Made by a program: the position numbers and the translations under genes. A DNA stretch of 7,100 nucleotides. Source: Caulobacter sp. (GTDB taxonomy: Bacteria > Pseudomonadota > Alphaproteobacteria > Caulobacterales > Caulobacteraceae). The stretch lies in the NCBI GenBank assembly GCA_028291125.1, contig JAQGIN010000080.1, forward strand, positions 1-7,100. The letters are read 5' to 3'. Positions 6,872 through 7,100 of the stretch are shown here, piece by piece. A model generated the notes under the pieces. That model was given only the letters and a program-made list of their open reading frames with translations, did no database searches and was not told the origin of the DNA. Numbering within the stretch: the first letter of the stretch is position 1; each line of letters starts with the position of its first letter.

Positions 6872-6892
6872 TCCTAGGCACAAGGCCTAGGA
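6872..6892 (-). repeat. REP-like hairpin, right copy in inverted orientation
   Basis: TCCTAGGC (6872-6879) and GCCTAGGA (6885-6892) form a perfect 8-bp stem around ACAAG. On the minus strand this is the same motif as the left copy, with two of eight base pairs swapped. It is the first structure downstream of the minus-strand transporter gene and might protect or end its transcript. Confidence 0.85.
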
Positions 6893-6924
6893 TGACGGGC
6901 GTTGGGGGATATGGAGGCGCGCCC

Positions 6925-7100
6925 TCACGCCTCGATATCGACGTCCTTGGTTTCCTTGATGAACAGGAAGCCGACCACCGCCGTCAGCCCGGCGACCACG
7001 ATCGGGTACCACAGGCCGTAATAGATATTGCCCGTCGCCGCGACCATGGCGAAGGCGGTGGTCGGCAGGAAGCCGCCGAACCAGCCGTTGCCGATGTGAT
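6925..7100 (-). CDS. MFS transporter, metabolite:H+ symporter (MHS) family, C-terminal fragment
   Basis: The visible 57 residues end at a TGA (complement of 6925-6927); the gene enters from the right edge. The segment HIGNGWFGGFLPTTAFA, then TGNIYYGLWYPI, a last hydrophobic helix (roughly the 18 residues after YP), and the tail ETKDVDIEA are typical of the C-terminus of MHS-family proton symporters, the group of KgtP, ShiA and ProP. These are 12-helix inner-membrane carriers for organic acids or osmolytes; the substrate-determining part is outside the window. The gene is convergent with the UPF0303 gene, and the repeat element begins 16 bases beyond its stop. The short fragment makes the subfamily call good but not certain. 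Confidence 0.78.
   Translation of the reverse strand, partial: HIGNGWFGGFLPTTAFAMVAATGNIYYGLWYPIVVAGLTAVVGFLFIKETKDVDIEA

Larger units (their letters stand above)
6753..6908. repeat. 156-bp REP/REPIN-like inverted-repeat element
   Basis: Two 42-base arms, 6753-6794 and 6867-6908, are inverted copies of each other at 36 of 42 positions. Each arm carries CGTCAT followed by its own 8-bp hairpin with a 5-base loop (CTTGT or its complement ACAAG). The 72-base core is very GC-rich and contains a perfect palindrome. Of the six differences between arms, four form two compensating base-pair swaps that keep both hairpins intact. The element sits between convergent genes, 16 bases past the stop of the minus-strand transporter. 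This architecture is that of a REP doublet (REPIN/BIME). No transposase is present. Copy number elsewhere in the genome cannot be seen. Confidence 0.85.

Noticed and set aside
6623..6877. 84-codon open frame in the intergenic region
   Set aside because: It runs through the 47-bp dyad and most of the REP-like element, has no ribosome site and resembles no known protein.
6872..6892. Intrinsic terminator for the minus-strand MHS transporter
   Set aside because: The hairpin is well placed, but no T-run follows it on the minus strand, so I kept it as a repeat rather than calling a terminator.
6753..6908. CRISPR array or insertion-sequence end
   Set aside because: There are only two inverted units, not regularly spaced direct repeats. 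No transposase or target-site duplication is evident; the symmetric hairpin arms fit REP-type repeats better.

Overview
The window is very GC-rich DNA with long uninterrupted reading frames, frequent GTG starts and overlapping open frames on the opposite strands. Gene content and protein flavour point to an alphaproteobacterium, most likely of the Caulobacter/Phenylobacterium type. That assignment is inference from composition and family resemblance, not from a marker gene.

Layout. (1) Positions 1-2617, minus strand: the N-terminal 872 residues of LigD, the multidomain NHEJ repair ligase in the order phosphoesterase, ATP-dependent ligase, polymerase. The last few residues lie off the left edge. 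(2) Positions 2618-2778: a divergent intergenic region with a candidate promoter (2698-2726) whose spacer holds an imperfect ACCGGT-centred operator-like palindrome, followed by a second dyad. (3) Positions 2779-4909, plus strand: a two-gene operon of a 2-keto-4-pentenoate hydratase-family enzyme and an MFS transporter of the anion:cation symporter (ExuT/DgoT) type, closed by a strong intrinsic terminator at 4939-4969. (4) Positions 5023-6536, plus strand: a YdgJ-like Gfo/Idh/MocA oxidoreductase overlapping by 4 bases with a UPF0303 / haem-degrading-fold protein. (5) Positions 6537-6924: non-coding DNA between convergent genes, holding a 47-bp inverted repeat and a 156-bp inverted-repeat element made of two REP-like hairpins around a GC-rich palindromic core. 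(6) Positions 6925-7100, minus strand: the C-terminal 57 residues of an MHS-family MFS transporter.

How the genes fit together. LigD is a DNA-repair gene that happens to be divergent from a small catabolic operon; no Ku gene is visible. The hydratase and symporter look like an uptake-plus-catabolism pair for a carboxylate (sugar acid or keto acid), probably repressed through the operator-like site. The oxidoreductase and UPF0303 protein look translationally coupled but their substrate is unknown. No defence system, phage, CRISPR array, RNA gene or clearly new system is visible. The least explained structure is the repeat element at 6753-6908, whose two arms differ mostly by compensating base-pair changes.
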